A DNA stretch of 14,213 nucleotides from an uncultured Bacilli bacterium (GTDB lineage Bacteria > Bacillota_I > Bacilli_A > RFN20 > CAG-449). The stretch spans positions 1 through 14,213 of the forward strand of contig CANQDY010000018.1 of NCBI GenBank assembly GCA_947593895.1. Reading direction: 5' to 3'. Made by a program: the position numbers and the translations under genes. This document shows, in pieces, positions 8,181 to 14,213 of this stretch. The notes below the pieces were generated by a model. It searched no databases and had not been told where the DNA came from. It worked only from the letters and a program-made list of their open reading frames with translations. Every line of letters begins with the position of its first letter. The stretch's first letter is position 1.

Positions 8181-8891
8181 ATGAAAGCACTTATATTAGC
8201 CGCAGGATTAGGAACTCGCTTAGCACCACTAACAAGCAATTGTCCTAAATCATTAGTTGAAGTTAACGGAAAACCAATTTTATTAAAGCAAATTGAAAAT
8301 TTACATAAATATGGTATTTATGATATTACGATAGTTGCTGGATATAAGTCTGAAATCTTAATCAATAAAATTAAAAGTTTATTTCCTTCAATTAACATTA
8401 TTAAAAGCGAGAATTATCAAACGACAAATAATATGTTTTCAGCTTATTTAGCAAAACATGATTTTTATGGCTCGCCATTTTTAATGATGAATGCTGATGT
8501 TTTTTTTGGAGATTCTATAATTAAAGATTTATTAACCATTGAATCTAAAAATGCTATAGCTGTAGAATTTGGAAGATACTTAGAAGAATCAATGAAAGTT
8601 AAAGTAGAATCAAATAAAATTACCGAAATATCAAAAAAAATATCAGCAAAAGATGCTTTTGGTACTTCTATTGATATTTATAAATTTTCTGAAGATGGCA
8701 GTAAAGCTTTTTTTGATAAATGCAAAGAATATATTGAAGATAAAAAACAATTAAATCTTTGGAGTGAATTTGCACTTAATGATATATTAGGATATATAAA
8801 TTTTGTACCTTGTTCAATCCATGATAATTGGGTTGAGATTGATAATTTTGATGATTTAAAAGAAGCAGAAAGAATCTTTAAAGTTAATTAA
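8181..8891 (+). CDS. LicC-like nucleotidyltransferase; probable glycerol-phosphate cytidylyltransferase (Gtp2-like)
   Basis: This 236-residue sugar/polyol-phosphate nucleotidyltransferase opens with LILAAGLGTRLAPLT (4-18) and PKSLVEVNGKP (22-32), the nucleotide-binding loop and the PK lysine. It has NNMFSAYLA (83-91), close to the NN-x-YS motif of LicC choline-phosphate cytidylyltransferases, MNADVFF with metal-binding D106, and WVEIDNFDDL (217-226) near the end with the second acidic site. Length is typical of the LicC/RfbA-like short forms. LicC members use CTP. Between the dehydrogenase and the HAD gene it matches the position of pneumococcal Gtp2, reported to make CDP-2-glycerol. Alternatives are choline phosphate or a sugar phosphate. 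It is cytoplasmic and cotranscribed with both neighbours. Confidence 0.85.
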   Translation: MKALILAAGLGTRLAPLTSNCPKSLVEVNGKPILLKQIENLHKYGIYDITIVAGYKSEILINKIKSLFPSINIIKSENYQTTNNMFSAYLAKHDFYGSPFLMMNADVFFGDSIIKDLLTIESKNAIAVEFGRYLEESMKVKVESNKITEISKKISAKDAFGTSIDIYKFSEDGSKAFFDKCKEYIEDKKQLNLWSEFALNDILGYINFVPCSIHDNWVEIDNFDDLKEAERIFKVN

Positions 8892-8893
8892 CT

Positions 8894-9712
8894 ATGTTGG
8901 ACGTTTTTGGCAAAAATACTGATATATTAAAATCAAAAAAATTATTTTTATTTGATATGGACGGAACAATTTATAATGAAAATAAATTATTTGACAATGT
9001 ATTAGAGTTATTTAATTATTTGAGTCAAAAAAATTATAATTATGTTTTTCTAACAAATAATTCTTCTAAATCCGTAAATGATTATGTAAAAAAAATTAAC
9101 AAATTAGGAATTACTGCAACCAAAAACAATTTTTTTACATCCTCACAAGCAACAATTTTATATATTAAACAAAACTATCCAAACAAAAAGGTTTATTGTC
9201 TAGGAACAAAATCGTTTATTCAAGAGTTAAAAGAAGCAAAAATTAATGTAACTGACCATGAAGAAAACGATATTGCAGTAATTGTAGTAGGTTTTGATAC
9301 AGAACTAACAAGTGATAAATTAAAATTGACATGCAAACTTTTATATAAAAATATTCCATTTATTGCTACAAATCCCGATTTAGCTTGTCCAGTCAGCTTC
9401 GGTTTTATTCCTGATTGTGGTTCAATATGTCAAATGCTTACAAACGCTACTGGAAAAACTCCTTTTTTTATTGGAAAACCTAAACCAATAATGGTAAAGG
9501 AAGTTTTAAAAAAATATAATTGTCGCTTAGAAGATACAATTATTATTGGTGATCGTTTATGTACCGATATTGCCACTGGAATAAATACCGGAGTAGATTC
9601 TATTTGCGTTTTAACTGGTGAAAGTACAATTGAGTCTATCATAAAAAGTAATATTAAACCAACTTTTGTTTTAAAAAGTGTCAGCGATCTTTACAAAATT
9701 ATTAAATCCTAA
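8894..9712 (+). CDS. HAD-IIA family phosphatase/phosphotransferase (NagD/AraL-like); Gtp3-like
   Basis: This 272-residue HAD enzyme shows FLFDMDGTIYN (nucleophile D21, acid/base D23), LTNNSSKS (motif II), a C2-type cap in the middle, FIGKPKP with motif III K195, and IIIGDRLCTDI with D220 and D225 (motif IV). Family members dephosphorylate small sugars and glycerol phosphates. The pneumococcal homologue Gtp3 was reported to form glycerol-2-phosphate from glycerol, which is unusual for a HAD. The gene starts two bases after the nucleotidyltransferase stop and lacks a clear Shine-Dalgarno (only weak A/G upstream), so translation is probably coupled; a TTG lies directly after the ATG. It ends the operon, and I see no terminator downstream. 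The family is certain, the substrate inferred from context. Confidence 0.85.
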   Translation: MLDVFGKNTDILKSKKLFLFDMDGTIYNENKLFDNVLELFNYLSQKNYNYVFLTNNSSKSVNDYVKKINKLGITATKNNFFTSSQATILYIKQNYPNKKVYCLGTKSFIQELKEAKINVTDHEENDIAVIVVGFDTELTSDKLKLTCKLLYKNIPFIATNPDLACPVSFGFIPDCGSICQMLTNATGKTPFFIGKPKPIMVKEVLKKYNCRLEDTIIIGDRLCTDIATGINTGVDSICVLTGESTIESIIKSNIKPTFVLKSVSDLYKIIKS

Positions 9713-10583
9713 TTAATTATTTATGTCAGTCTAAATAAATTATATTGATCCATAAAAATTTTAAATTATAGTATGTTTTTATTTTTTTCAAATACAATCA
9801 AATTTTCTTTACCACCGATATCATCATAAGACCATTTAATATTTTTAATTGATAATCGTCGAATTTAATTCGTTTTCATATTTTCCATAAAATTTTTCTA
9901 CACGTTTATAAAAAAATATAGAATCTTCTATACCTAAATATTTATGTTCAAAACATTCTAGAACTAATAATTTTACCATATTTTATTCTATTAAATAATT
10001 ACCTTGTCATTTCATAAAAGTTGTATTATCTTTTCTTAAATCTAATTCACATCATAAACTTTACCATGAACAAATCGTACTAATTAGACCTATTTTTTAA
10101 CTCGCTGAAAATGCATTGCTCTTATTACTCATTTAAAAGAAATGGTATAAAATACTTCTTTTAATTTATTATAAATTCCATTTTTTAAAAGTTTCTTTTG
10201 AGTAATTTTTAAGAAAACTACCGCGAACATTATTCGTTTCAATATAAAAGCAACCAAATGGATGCAGAAGATTTTATCAATTTAGATCATTAACTCTAAA
10301 TAATTGAAGATTACTTTTTTCAATATACATAAAATACATGTATAAAATATGTAAAAAATAATATGAATTTACTTATTTTAAAATGACGCATTATAAATCA
10401 AATTTTTCAGATTTATTTAAAAGATATCATCTCTATGAACACACAATTACAAAATACTAAAAAAATAAAGGTAAATTTATAAAAAAGTAAAGATCTAAAT
10501 TTGATAATTTTAGCGAAAAAATAATAGAACCATTATCATAACTTAATGAAACTAAAGTCGCAGTTTATCATTTTTTTAAGCCA
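9713..10583. other. AT-rich stretch without an intact gene between the HAD gene and the truncated GT4 gene
   Basis: The 871 bp carry no intact reading frame with a ribosome binding site. Minus-strand coding traces are listed separately. No hairpin followed by a T-tract is visible after the HAD gene, and no insertion-sequence ends or transposase are recognisable. It would hold the remainder of the GT4 gene and further glycosyltransferase genes in a complete locus. Confidence 0.55.
9766..10310 (-). pseudogene. Probable decayed coding sequence, family unrecognised
   Basis: On the minus strand several open segments follow one another in different frames. One includes KLLKNGIYNKLKEVFYTISF (about 10135-10195). 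A 44-codon ORF from an ATG at 9979 to a stop at 9845 contains CFEHKYLGIEDSIFFYKR and VEKFYGKYENELN. A shifted continuation, IKNIKWSYDDIGGKENLIVF, lies around 9790-9855. Codon-like composition and common orientation suggest one former gene broken by stops and indels, in line with the minus-strand operon that starts at the initiating transferase. No Shine-Dalgarno precedes the ATG at 9979. I cannot name the family; a glycosyltransferase would be expected here, but no motif proves it. Confidence 0.4.
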
Positions 10584-10856
10584 CTATTTCATATGCATAT
10601 TTAACCTATTTCTTATTTTTAGAGTAGCAAAAAAGGCATATACCACAGCATCTAAAGATTTTTTGTTTATAGTAAATATTTCTTCAACTTTACATCCATT
10701 ATATTCCGTAAAATTATCATAGTTTTTTCTTTTACGATTAAACAAAGTCACATTATGACCAAGTTCTGCCATTCTAGTTGCAAGTTCATCAACAACTATT
10801 TCAACTCCACCTTCACGAGAAGGAACAAATTTATGACCAATCATTACAATTCTCAT
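10584..10856 (-). pseudogene. GT4 glycosyltransferase truncated after about 85 residues
   Basis: The protein begins MRIVMIGHKFVPSREGGVEI and continues VVDELATRMAELGHNVTLFNRKRK, the standard N-terminal Rossmann start of GT4-family glycosyltransferases, with the GG-x-E/V-x-x-V-x-E-L loop that contacts the acceptor. It stays family-like to ATLKIRNR (about residue 84), then ends after LNMHMK. Full-length members are near 380-400 residues; the C-terminal domain with the nucleotide-sugar site and E-x7-E motif is absent, and nothing downstream restores it. GGGGAG supports the ATG, which lies two bases after the stop of the initiating transferase, so it was the second gene of that operon. The cut coincides with a change to more AT-rich DNA. 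It is almost certainly inactive. Confidence 0.8.
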
Positions 10857-10858
10857 AA

Positions 10859-11569
10859 TTACTCCCCACTCCTATCGGTTAAAAGTCTCCAGAATCCAAC
10901 AAAAATAATTTTTAAATCTAATCTAATGCTTCTTTTTTGAATATATTCAATATCATAATCAACCCAATGTTTAAATGTGATTTGGTGTCGATTCTTTTGA
11001 ATTTGCCACAAACAAAGTAATCCACCCTTAACATCTAAACGATGCATTTGATATTCAGTGTATCTTTCAACTTCATTTGGTAAAGGACTTCTTGGTCCAA
11101 CTACTGACATCTTACCAATAAAGATATCCCATATTTGAGGTAATTCATCTAATGAAGTCTTTCTTAAAAATTTACCAAATCTAGTAATTCTAGGATCATC
11201 TTTCATTTTAAATGCTGGACCATCAGCTTCATTTTTACCTTCATCAATCAATTTCTGTTTCATAAACTCAGCATCAGGAACCATAGATCTAATCTTGTGA
11301 AACTTAAATTGCACATTATTTTTCCCTGAACGATATGAAGTATATACTGGATTATGTCCATCCTCACAAAACTTAATGAATAACAATAAAGCAATAACCC
11401 ATCCAAAGCATATCAAAAACAAACCTGAGGCAAAGATGTCGAAAGTGCGTTTTAAAAAGCAATATAATTTTCCTCCACCTACAACAATTTCAGGAGTGGT
11501 AACAACATTTTGTTGAACTAAAACCGGTTCGTCAACTTTAACTGAACCATACTGCTCATTTGTTTCCAT
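10859..11569 (-). CDS. Initiating undecaprenyl-phosphate sugar phosphotransferase (bacterial sugar transferase, WcaJ/CpsE-like short form)
   Basis: The 236-residue protein has a polar N-terminus (1-38), KRTFDIFASG leading into one membrane segment (45-66), then the conserved catalytic core: KFHKIRSM (89-96), KDDPRITRFGKFLRKTSLDE (123-142), LPQIWDIF and GKMSVVGPRSPLP (152-164), with D141/E142 and the GPRSPLP arginine expected in the active site. The family moves a sugar 1-phosphate from a UDP-sugar onto undecaprenyl phosphate, starting each repeat unit. This short form lacks the extra N-terminal helices of WcaJ or CpsE. Near the C-terminus, KGGLLCLWQ (181-189) has glycine where the family usually has proline (K-P-G-x-T/x). 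AGGAG lies 11 bases before the ATG. It leads the minus-strand operon into the broken GT4 gene. Confidence 0.92.
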   Translation of the reverse strand: METNEQYGSVKVDEPVLVQQNVVTTPEIVVGGGKLYCFLKRTFDIFASGLFLICFGWVIALLLFIKFCEDGHNPVYTSYRSGKNNVQFKFHKIRSMVPDAEFMKQKLIDEGKNEADGPAFKMKDDPRITRFGKFLRKTSLDELPQIWDIFIGKMSVVGPRSPLPNEVERYTEYQMHRLDVKGGLLCLWQIQKNRHQITFKHWVDYDIEYIQKRSIRLDLKIIFVGFWRLLTDRSGE

Positions 11570-11598
11570 TGATATATAGTCTCCTAGTTAGTACAAGT

Positions 11599-11620
11599 GT
11601 TGTATTATGAATAATACAAC
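11599..11620. promoter_or_regulatory. Perfect 10-bp palindrome upstream of the initiating transferase, operator candidate
   Basis: GTTGTATTAT (11599-11608) and ATAATACAAC (11611-11620) are exact reverse complements around a GA spacer. The site lies 30-51 bases upstream of the sugar transferase start and about 200 bases upstream of the licD-like gene. Its position and symmetry suit a homodimeric regulator, or a hairpin in the transferase's leader RNA. TATTAT within it could also be a -10 element for the transferase, though a matching -35 is not clear. Confidence 0.5.
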
Positions 11621-11769
11621 TATACGCATAAGGTATCACAAAAAAATTGTTTTTGCAAACATTAAAAAATAAATAAATATTATTTTGTAAAAAAATACAA
11701 AAAATAGGGACTTTTGGCATTTATTGACAATTTAATTATGCTTCAAATCTTAGACTAAATAATAAATAT

Positions 11770-11798
11770 TTGGTAAAAAGTTTATATCATGTTAAAAT
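11770..11798 (+). promoter_or_regulatory. Candidate promoter of the licD-ispD/tarI operon
   Basis: TTGGTA (11770-11775), a 17-bp spacer and TAAAAT (11793-11798) preceded by TGT form an extended -10 promoter. It is very close to the gene: transcription would start near 11805, at the edge of the AAGGTGAG ribosome binding site, leaving a leader of about 12 bases. A consensus TTGACA at 11724-11729 lacks a properly spaced -10. Confidence 0.45.
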
Positions 11799-11816
11799 TA
11801 AAAAGGTGAGCTATCA

Positions 11817-12662
11817 ATGAATGATTTACAAAAATGTCAATTAGAAATACTTAAAGAATTTATTAAAGTTTGTAAAGAAAACAACCTTCAATACTTTTTA
11901 ATTGGGGGAACTTGTTTAGGTGCCATTAGACATCATGGTTTTATTCCTTGGGATGATGATATTGATGTAGCAATGCCACGAAAAGATTTTAACAGGTTTA
12001 TAATGCTACAAAAATGTTTTAAAGATCCTTATTTCATTCAAACCTATAAAACTGATAAAAATTATATTTATAATTATGCAAAAATTAGAAATAGTAATAC
12101 CACATTTATCGAAAATTATTTTGTATGTCATCAAATAAATCATGGAGTATGGATTGATGTATTTCCTATTGATGGCATGAGTTATGATTTAGTACCTCAA
12201 AACTATTGTGAAAAAAAAGTTAAATCTATTTGGCATCAAGTATATTTAATGTATTTACCAAGTTTAAGAAGAAGACTAAGATGTTCTACATTATGGAAAG
12301 ATATTCCTCTTAATTTTGTTGCCTATTTATTTTTCTTTTTAAATGTTGGAAAATATCGTAATAAAAGGATAGATAAAAAAGTAACCAAGATTGATTATGA
12401 CAAAGCAAAAACAGTTGGTATTTACTTTGGAACAAATCCCAAAAAAGAAGCAATGCCAAAAGAATTATTCTTAGGAACATCAATTGGCAACTTTGAAGGT
12501 GTTGAAGTTGTTTTACCAAAAGATCCAAATAAATACTTAACTCTTCTTTATGGTGATTACATGAAATTACAACCTATTGATCAACAAGTTGGTCACCACT
12601 ATGATAAGGGCTTATCTTTATCAACTGGTTACAAAGAATATATGAGAAAACATCATATTTAG
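11817..12662 (+). CDS. LicD-family phosphotransferase (second copy)
   Basis: This 281-residue protein has the LicD signature at 30-50: GGTCLGAIRHHGF followed by IPWDDDID, then VAMPRKDFNRF. NHGVWIDVFPIDG (about 110-122) is the second family block, stronger than in the 3572-4429 paralogue, and the two differ widely outside the motifs. The family transfers phosphocholine or polyol phosphates from CDP donors to teichoic acids and capsules; eukaryotic fukutin-type ribitol-phosphate transferases share this fold. AAGGTGAG supports the ATG. The next gene, a CDP-forming cytidylyltransferase, starts ten bases after the stop with its Shine-Dalgarno beginning inside the stop codon region, so the two probably form a donor-plus-transferase pair. 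The substrate is not determined by sequence. Confidence 0.9.
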   Translation: MNDLQKCQLEILKEFIKVCKENNLQYFLIGGTCLGAIRHHGFIPWDDDIDVAMPRKDFNRFIMLQKCFKDPYFIQTYKTDKNYIYNYAKIRNSNTTFIENYFVCHQINHGVWIDVFPIDGMSYDLVPQNYCEKKVKSIWHQVYLMYLPSLRRRLRCSTLWKDIPLNFVAYLFFFLNVGKYRNKRIDKKVTKIDYDKAKTVGIYFGTNPKKEAMPKELFLGTSIGNFEGVEVVLPKDPNKYLTLLYGDYMKLQPIDQQVGHHYDKGLSLSTGYKEYMRKHHI

Positions 12663-12672
12663 AGGTAGTAAA

Positions 12673-13365
12673 ATGAATATTGCTCTAATTTTAGCGGCTG
12701 GAAATGGAACTAGAATGGGAAGTCAAATTCCTAAACAATTTATTGAGATTAATGATAAGCCATTATTTATGTATTGTTTAGAAACTTTTGAACATCACCC
12801 TGATATTGATATGATTATAATTGTCACGAATGCAGAATCAATTAGTAAGGTTAAATCTTACTGTAAAAAATTTAATATTAAAAAAGTTAAAAAAGTAATA
12901 AAAGGTGGAGATTCAAGACAAAAATCAGTTTTTAATAGTTTAAAGTGTTTAGAATTATTGAATATAAAAGATAATGATAATATTCTAATTCATGATGCAG
13001 TCAGACCATTTGTTAATAACGAAATTATTTCTAACAATATCGTCGCTTGCAATAAGTTTTTCGCAGTAAATACAATTATTCCATCAACTGATACTATCAT
13101 TAAATCAAATGACCAAGAAACTATTTCTGAAATGGAAAATCGAAGTCAACAATATCAATGTCAAACTCCTCAAAGTTTTAAGTTCGGTATTATTAATTCC
13201 GCACATGAAAAATTTAAAAATGACCACAATATTAATATTACCGATGATTGTCGTCTTGTAATGAATTCAGGTTATCCAATTCATTTAGTACAAGGTAATA
13301 AACTTAATTTTAAAATTACTACCCCAGAAGATTTAATTATATTTAAAGCTTTAGTGGCTAAATAA
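12673..13365 (+). CDS. IspD/TarI-family CTP-dependent cytidylyltransferase
   Basis: The 230 residues show LILAAGNGTRMG (5-16) with PKQF (20-23), GGDSRQKSVFNSL (78-90), IHDAVRPF (106-113), QTPQSF (164-169), TDD (190-192) and KITTPEDL (214-221). These are the CTP-binding and catalytic landmarks shared by IspD (methylerythritol 4-phosphate cytidylyltransferase) and TarI (ribitol-5-phosphate cytidylyltransferase). HDAVRP and YQ-x-QTPQSF lean to TarI; GGD-x-RQ-x-SV and TDD lean to IspD. The pairing with licD favours polyol activation, while an isoprenoid role cannot be excluded. No TarJ-type reductase gene is adjacent. AGAGG (12661-12665) supports the ATG. The operon ends at a terminator overlapping the stop codon. 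Confidence 0.85.
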   Translation: MNIALILAAGNGTRMGSQIPKQFIEINDKPLFMYCLETFEHHPDIDMIIIVTNAESISKVKSYCKKFNIKKVKKVIKGGDSRQKSVFNSLKCLELLNIKDNDNILIHDAVRPFVNNEIISNNIVACNKFFAVNTIIPSTDTIIKSNDQETISEMENRSQQYQCQTPQSFKFGIINSAHEKFKNDHNINITDDCRLVMNSGYPIHLVQGNKLNFKITTPEDLIIFKALVAK

Positions 13366-13378
13366 ATGCCACTTTTTT
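13353..13378 (+). terminator. Intrinsic terminator of the licD-ispD/tarI operon
   Basis: AGTGGC (13353-13358) and GCCACT (13368-13373) form a six-pair stem with a nine-base loop, followed directly by a T-run (13373-13378). The stem includes the last sense codons and the loop contains the TAA stop (13363-13365). It separates the polysaccharide genes from the polymerase gene. Confidence 0.8.
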
Positions 13379-13407
13379 ACTTATATATCATTTGTTTTGG
13401 CTATAAT
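13379..13407 (+). promoter_or_regulatory. Candidate promoter of the Y-family polymerase gene
   Basis: TATAAT (13402-13407) lies 28 bases before the ATG; the hexamer at 17-bp spacing is ACTTAT, a weak -35. Its place just after the terminator supports an independent transcription unit. AGGAG follows at 13425-13429. Confidence 0.4.
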
Positions 13408-13435
13408 AATATATAAATACGAATAGGAGTTAACA

Positions 13436-14213
13436 ATGGGTATTCAAAGAACATACGCTTGTATTGATTTAAAATCTTTTTACGCATCAGTAGAATGTGT
13501 GGAACGTGGTCTTGATCCACTTAACACTAATCTAGTAGTCGCCGATTCATCAAGAACAGAAAAAACCATTTGTTTAGCGATATCTCCATCATTAAAATCA
13601 TATGGGTTACCCGGGAGAGAACGTCTTTTCATAGTTAATAAAAAAGTTAAAGAAATCAATTATCAAAGAAAGAAAAAAACTGCGAATTTCAGATTTACTG
13701 GTAAATCATTCTTTGCTTCAGAATTAAATAATAATCCCAATCTTAAATTAGATTTTATTATTGCTTCACCTCATATGGCTCATTATATTAAAGTCAGTTC
13801 AAGGATTTATCAAGTATATTTGAAATATATTGCAAAAGAAGATATTCATGTATATTCAATTGATGAAGTTTTTATCGATTTAACTCAATATTTGAAAATT
13901 TATAATACCACTCCTGAAGAATTAGTAAAAAAGATTATTTTAGATATCTATGAAACAACAAGAATAACTGCGACTGGAGGCATTGGCACTAATTTATATT
14001 TAGCAAAAGTTAGTATGGATATTTTAGCGAAACATATTCCCTTAGATAAAGATGGTGTTAGAATTGCTAAATTAGATGAGATGAGTTATCGTAAACTACT
14101 TTGGTCACACCGACCTTTAACTGATTTTTGGCGAGTTGGAAATGGTTATAAAGATAAACTAGAATCAATCGGTTTATACACTATGGGTGATATTGCTAGA
14201 TGCTCATTAGGAT
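13436..14213 (+). CDS. Y-family DNA polymerase, UmuC/UvrX-like (3' end outside window)
   Basis: The frame is open from ATG 13436 to the window edge, giving 259 residues of a protein usually near 400-450. It starts MGIQRTYACIDLKSFYASVE, the palm motif with the first catalytic aspartate and the FYAS steric-gate region. VYSIDEVFID (about 141-150) carries the second acidic pair, and TGGIGTNLYLAKVSMDILAK is the helix-turn typical of Gram-positive UmuC/UvrX-type translesion polymerases rather than classical DinB. The part present covers palm, fingers and the start of the thumb (FWRVGNGYKDKLESIGLYTMGDIA, helix-hairpin-helix). AGGAG (13425-13429) precedes the start by six bases. The enzyme copies damaged DNA and is not connected to the polysaccharide genes, from which a terminator separates it. 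It marks the likely border of the locus. Confidence 0.9.
   Translation, partial: MGIQRTYACIDLKSFYASVECVERGLDPLNTNLVVADSSRTEKTICLAISPSLKSYGLPGRERLFIVNKKVKEINYQRKKKTANFRFTGKSFFASELNNNPNLKLDFIIASPHMAHYIKVSSRIYQVYLKYIAKEDIHVYSIDEVFIDLTQYLKIYNTTPEELVKKIILDIYETTRITATGGIGTNLYLAKVSMDILAKHIPLDKDGVRIAKLDEMSYRKLLWSHRPLTDFWRVGNGYKDKLESIGLYTMGDIARCSLG

Noticed and set aside
9430..9642. 70-codon minus-strand ORF within the HAD gene
   Set aside because: It is antisense to HAD motifs III and IV, whose conservation explains the open frame.
10020..10029. Second copy of GTTGTATTAT, the half-site of the 11599-11620 palindrome
   Set aside because: A single 10-base match in strongly AT-rich decayed DNA, without the opposite arm, is easily due to chance.
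10755..10940. 61-codon plus-strand ORF across the GT4 and sugar transferase junction
   Set aside because: It is antisense to two recognisable coding sequences and has no ribosome binding site.
11683..11702. TTTTGTA/TACAAAA inverted repeat around an A-run
   Set aside because: Short A/T arms of this kind are expected by chance at this composition, and it extends no further.
11724..11729. Consensus TTGACA upstream of the second licD gene
   Set aside because: No acceptable -10 hexamer lies 16-18 bp downstream; the TTGGTA/TGTTAAAAT pair is the better candidate.
12310..12528. 72-codon minus-strand ORF within the second licD gene
   Set aside because: Antisense to a well-supported gene, with Leu/Gln-rich composition typical of shadow frames.
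13418..13434. LexA/DinR-like box (CGAAT-AGGA-GTTAA) before the Y-family polymerase
   Set aside because: It resembles CGAAC-N4-GTTCG at only part of the positions, and the match is largely the ribosome binding site itself.

Overview
The window is very AT-rich and comes from a low-GC Gram-positive bacterium (Bacillota or a relative). Genes read cleanly with TGA as a stop, so it is not a mycoplasma-type code. Strong AGGAG/GAGG ribosome binding sites and polyol-phosphate cell-surface genes fit this, but the species cannot be named. The window is the variable part of a capsule or cell-wall polysaccharide locus, with a Y-family DNA polymerase gene entering at the right edge.

Layout. (1) 1-1563: probable tail of an upstream gene with a hairpin, then AT-rich DNA with no intact gene, a 15-bp perfect inverted repeat, and weak decayed coding traces on the minus strand. 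(2) 1564-6759, minus strand, transcribed right to left: a Wzy-like polymerase (TTG start), a TagB/TagF-type CDP-glycerol glycerophosphotransferase, a LicD-family transferase, a frameshifted Caps_synth (GT32-like) pseudogene, and a Wzx-like flippase. (3) 6760-7151: divergent promoter region. (4) 7152-9712, plus strand: a three-gene module of glycerol-1-phosphate-dehydrogenase-like enzyme, LicC-like nucleotidyltransferase and HAD-IIA enzyme. The family content, and as far as I recall the gene order, match the pneumococcal gtp1-gtp2-gtp3 set that makes CDP-2-glycerol. (5) 9713-10583: decayed DNA. (6) 10584-11569, minus strand: the initiating sugar-phosphate transferase followed by a GT4 glycosyltransferase cut to about 90 residues. 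(7) 11570-11816: divergent region with a palindromic operator candidate. (8) 11817-13365, plus strand: a second LicD gene and an IspD/TarI-family cytidylyltransferase, closed by an intrinsic terminator. (9) 13436 to the end: the start of a UmuC/UvrX-like Y-family polymerase.

How the genes may work together. The initiating transferase loads the first sugar phosphate on undecaprenyl phosphate, Wzx flips the repeat unit and Wzy polymerises it. The divergent module would supply activated glycerol phosphate and the TagF-like enzyme would transfer it. The LicD-TarI pair looks like a second activated-polyol or choline decoration system. No intact sugar glycosyltransferase remains between the initiating transferase and wzx: one is truncated and one is frameshifted. 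The locus may therefore be degenerating, be recently recombined, or depend on transferases encoded elsewhere. The genes right of about 10,580 look less AT-rich than those to the left, with the truncated GT4 gene on the boundary. This suggests that an imported capsule cassette begins there.
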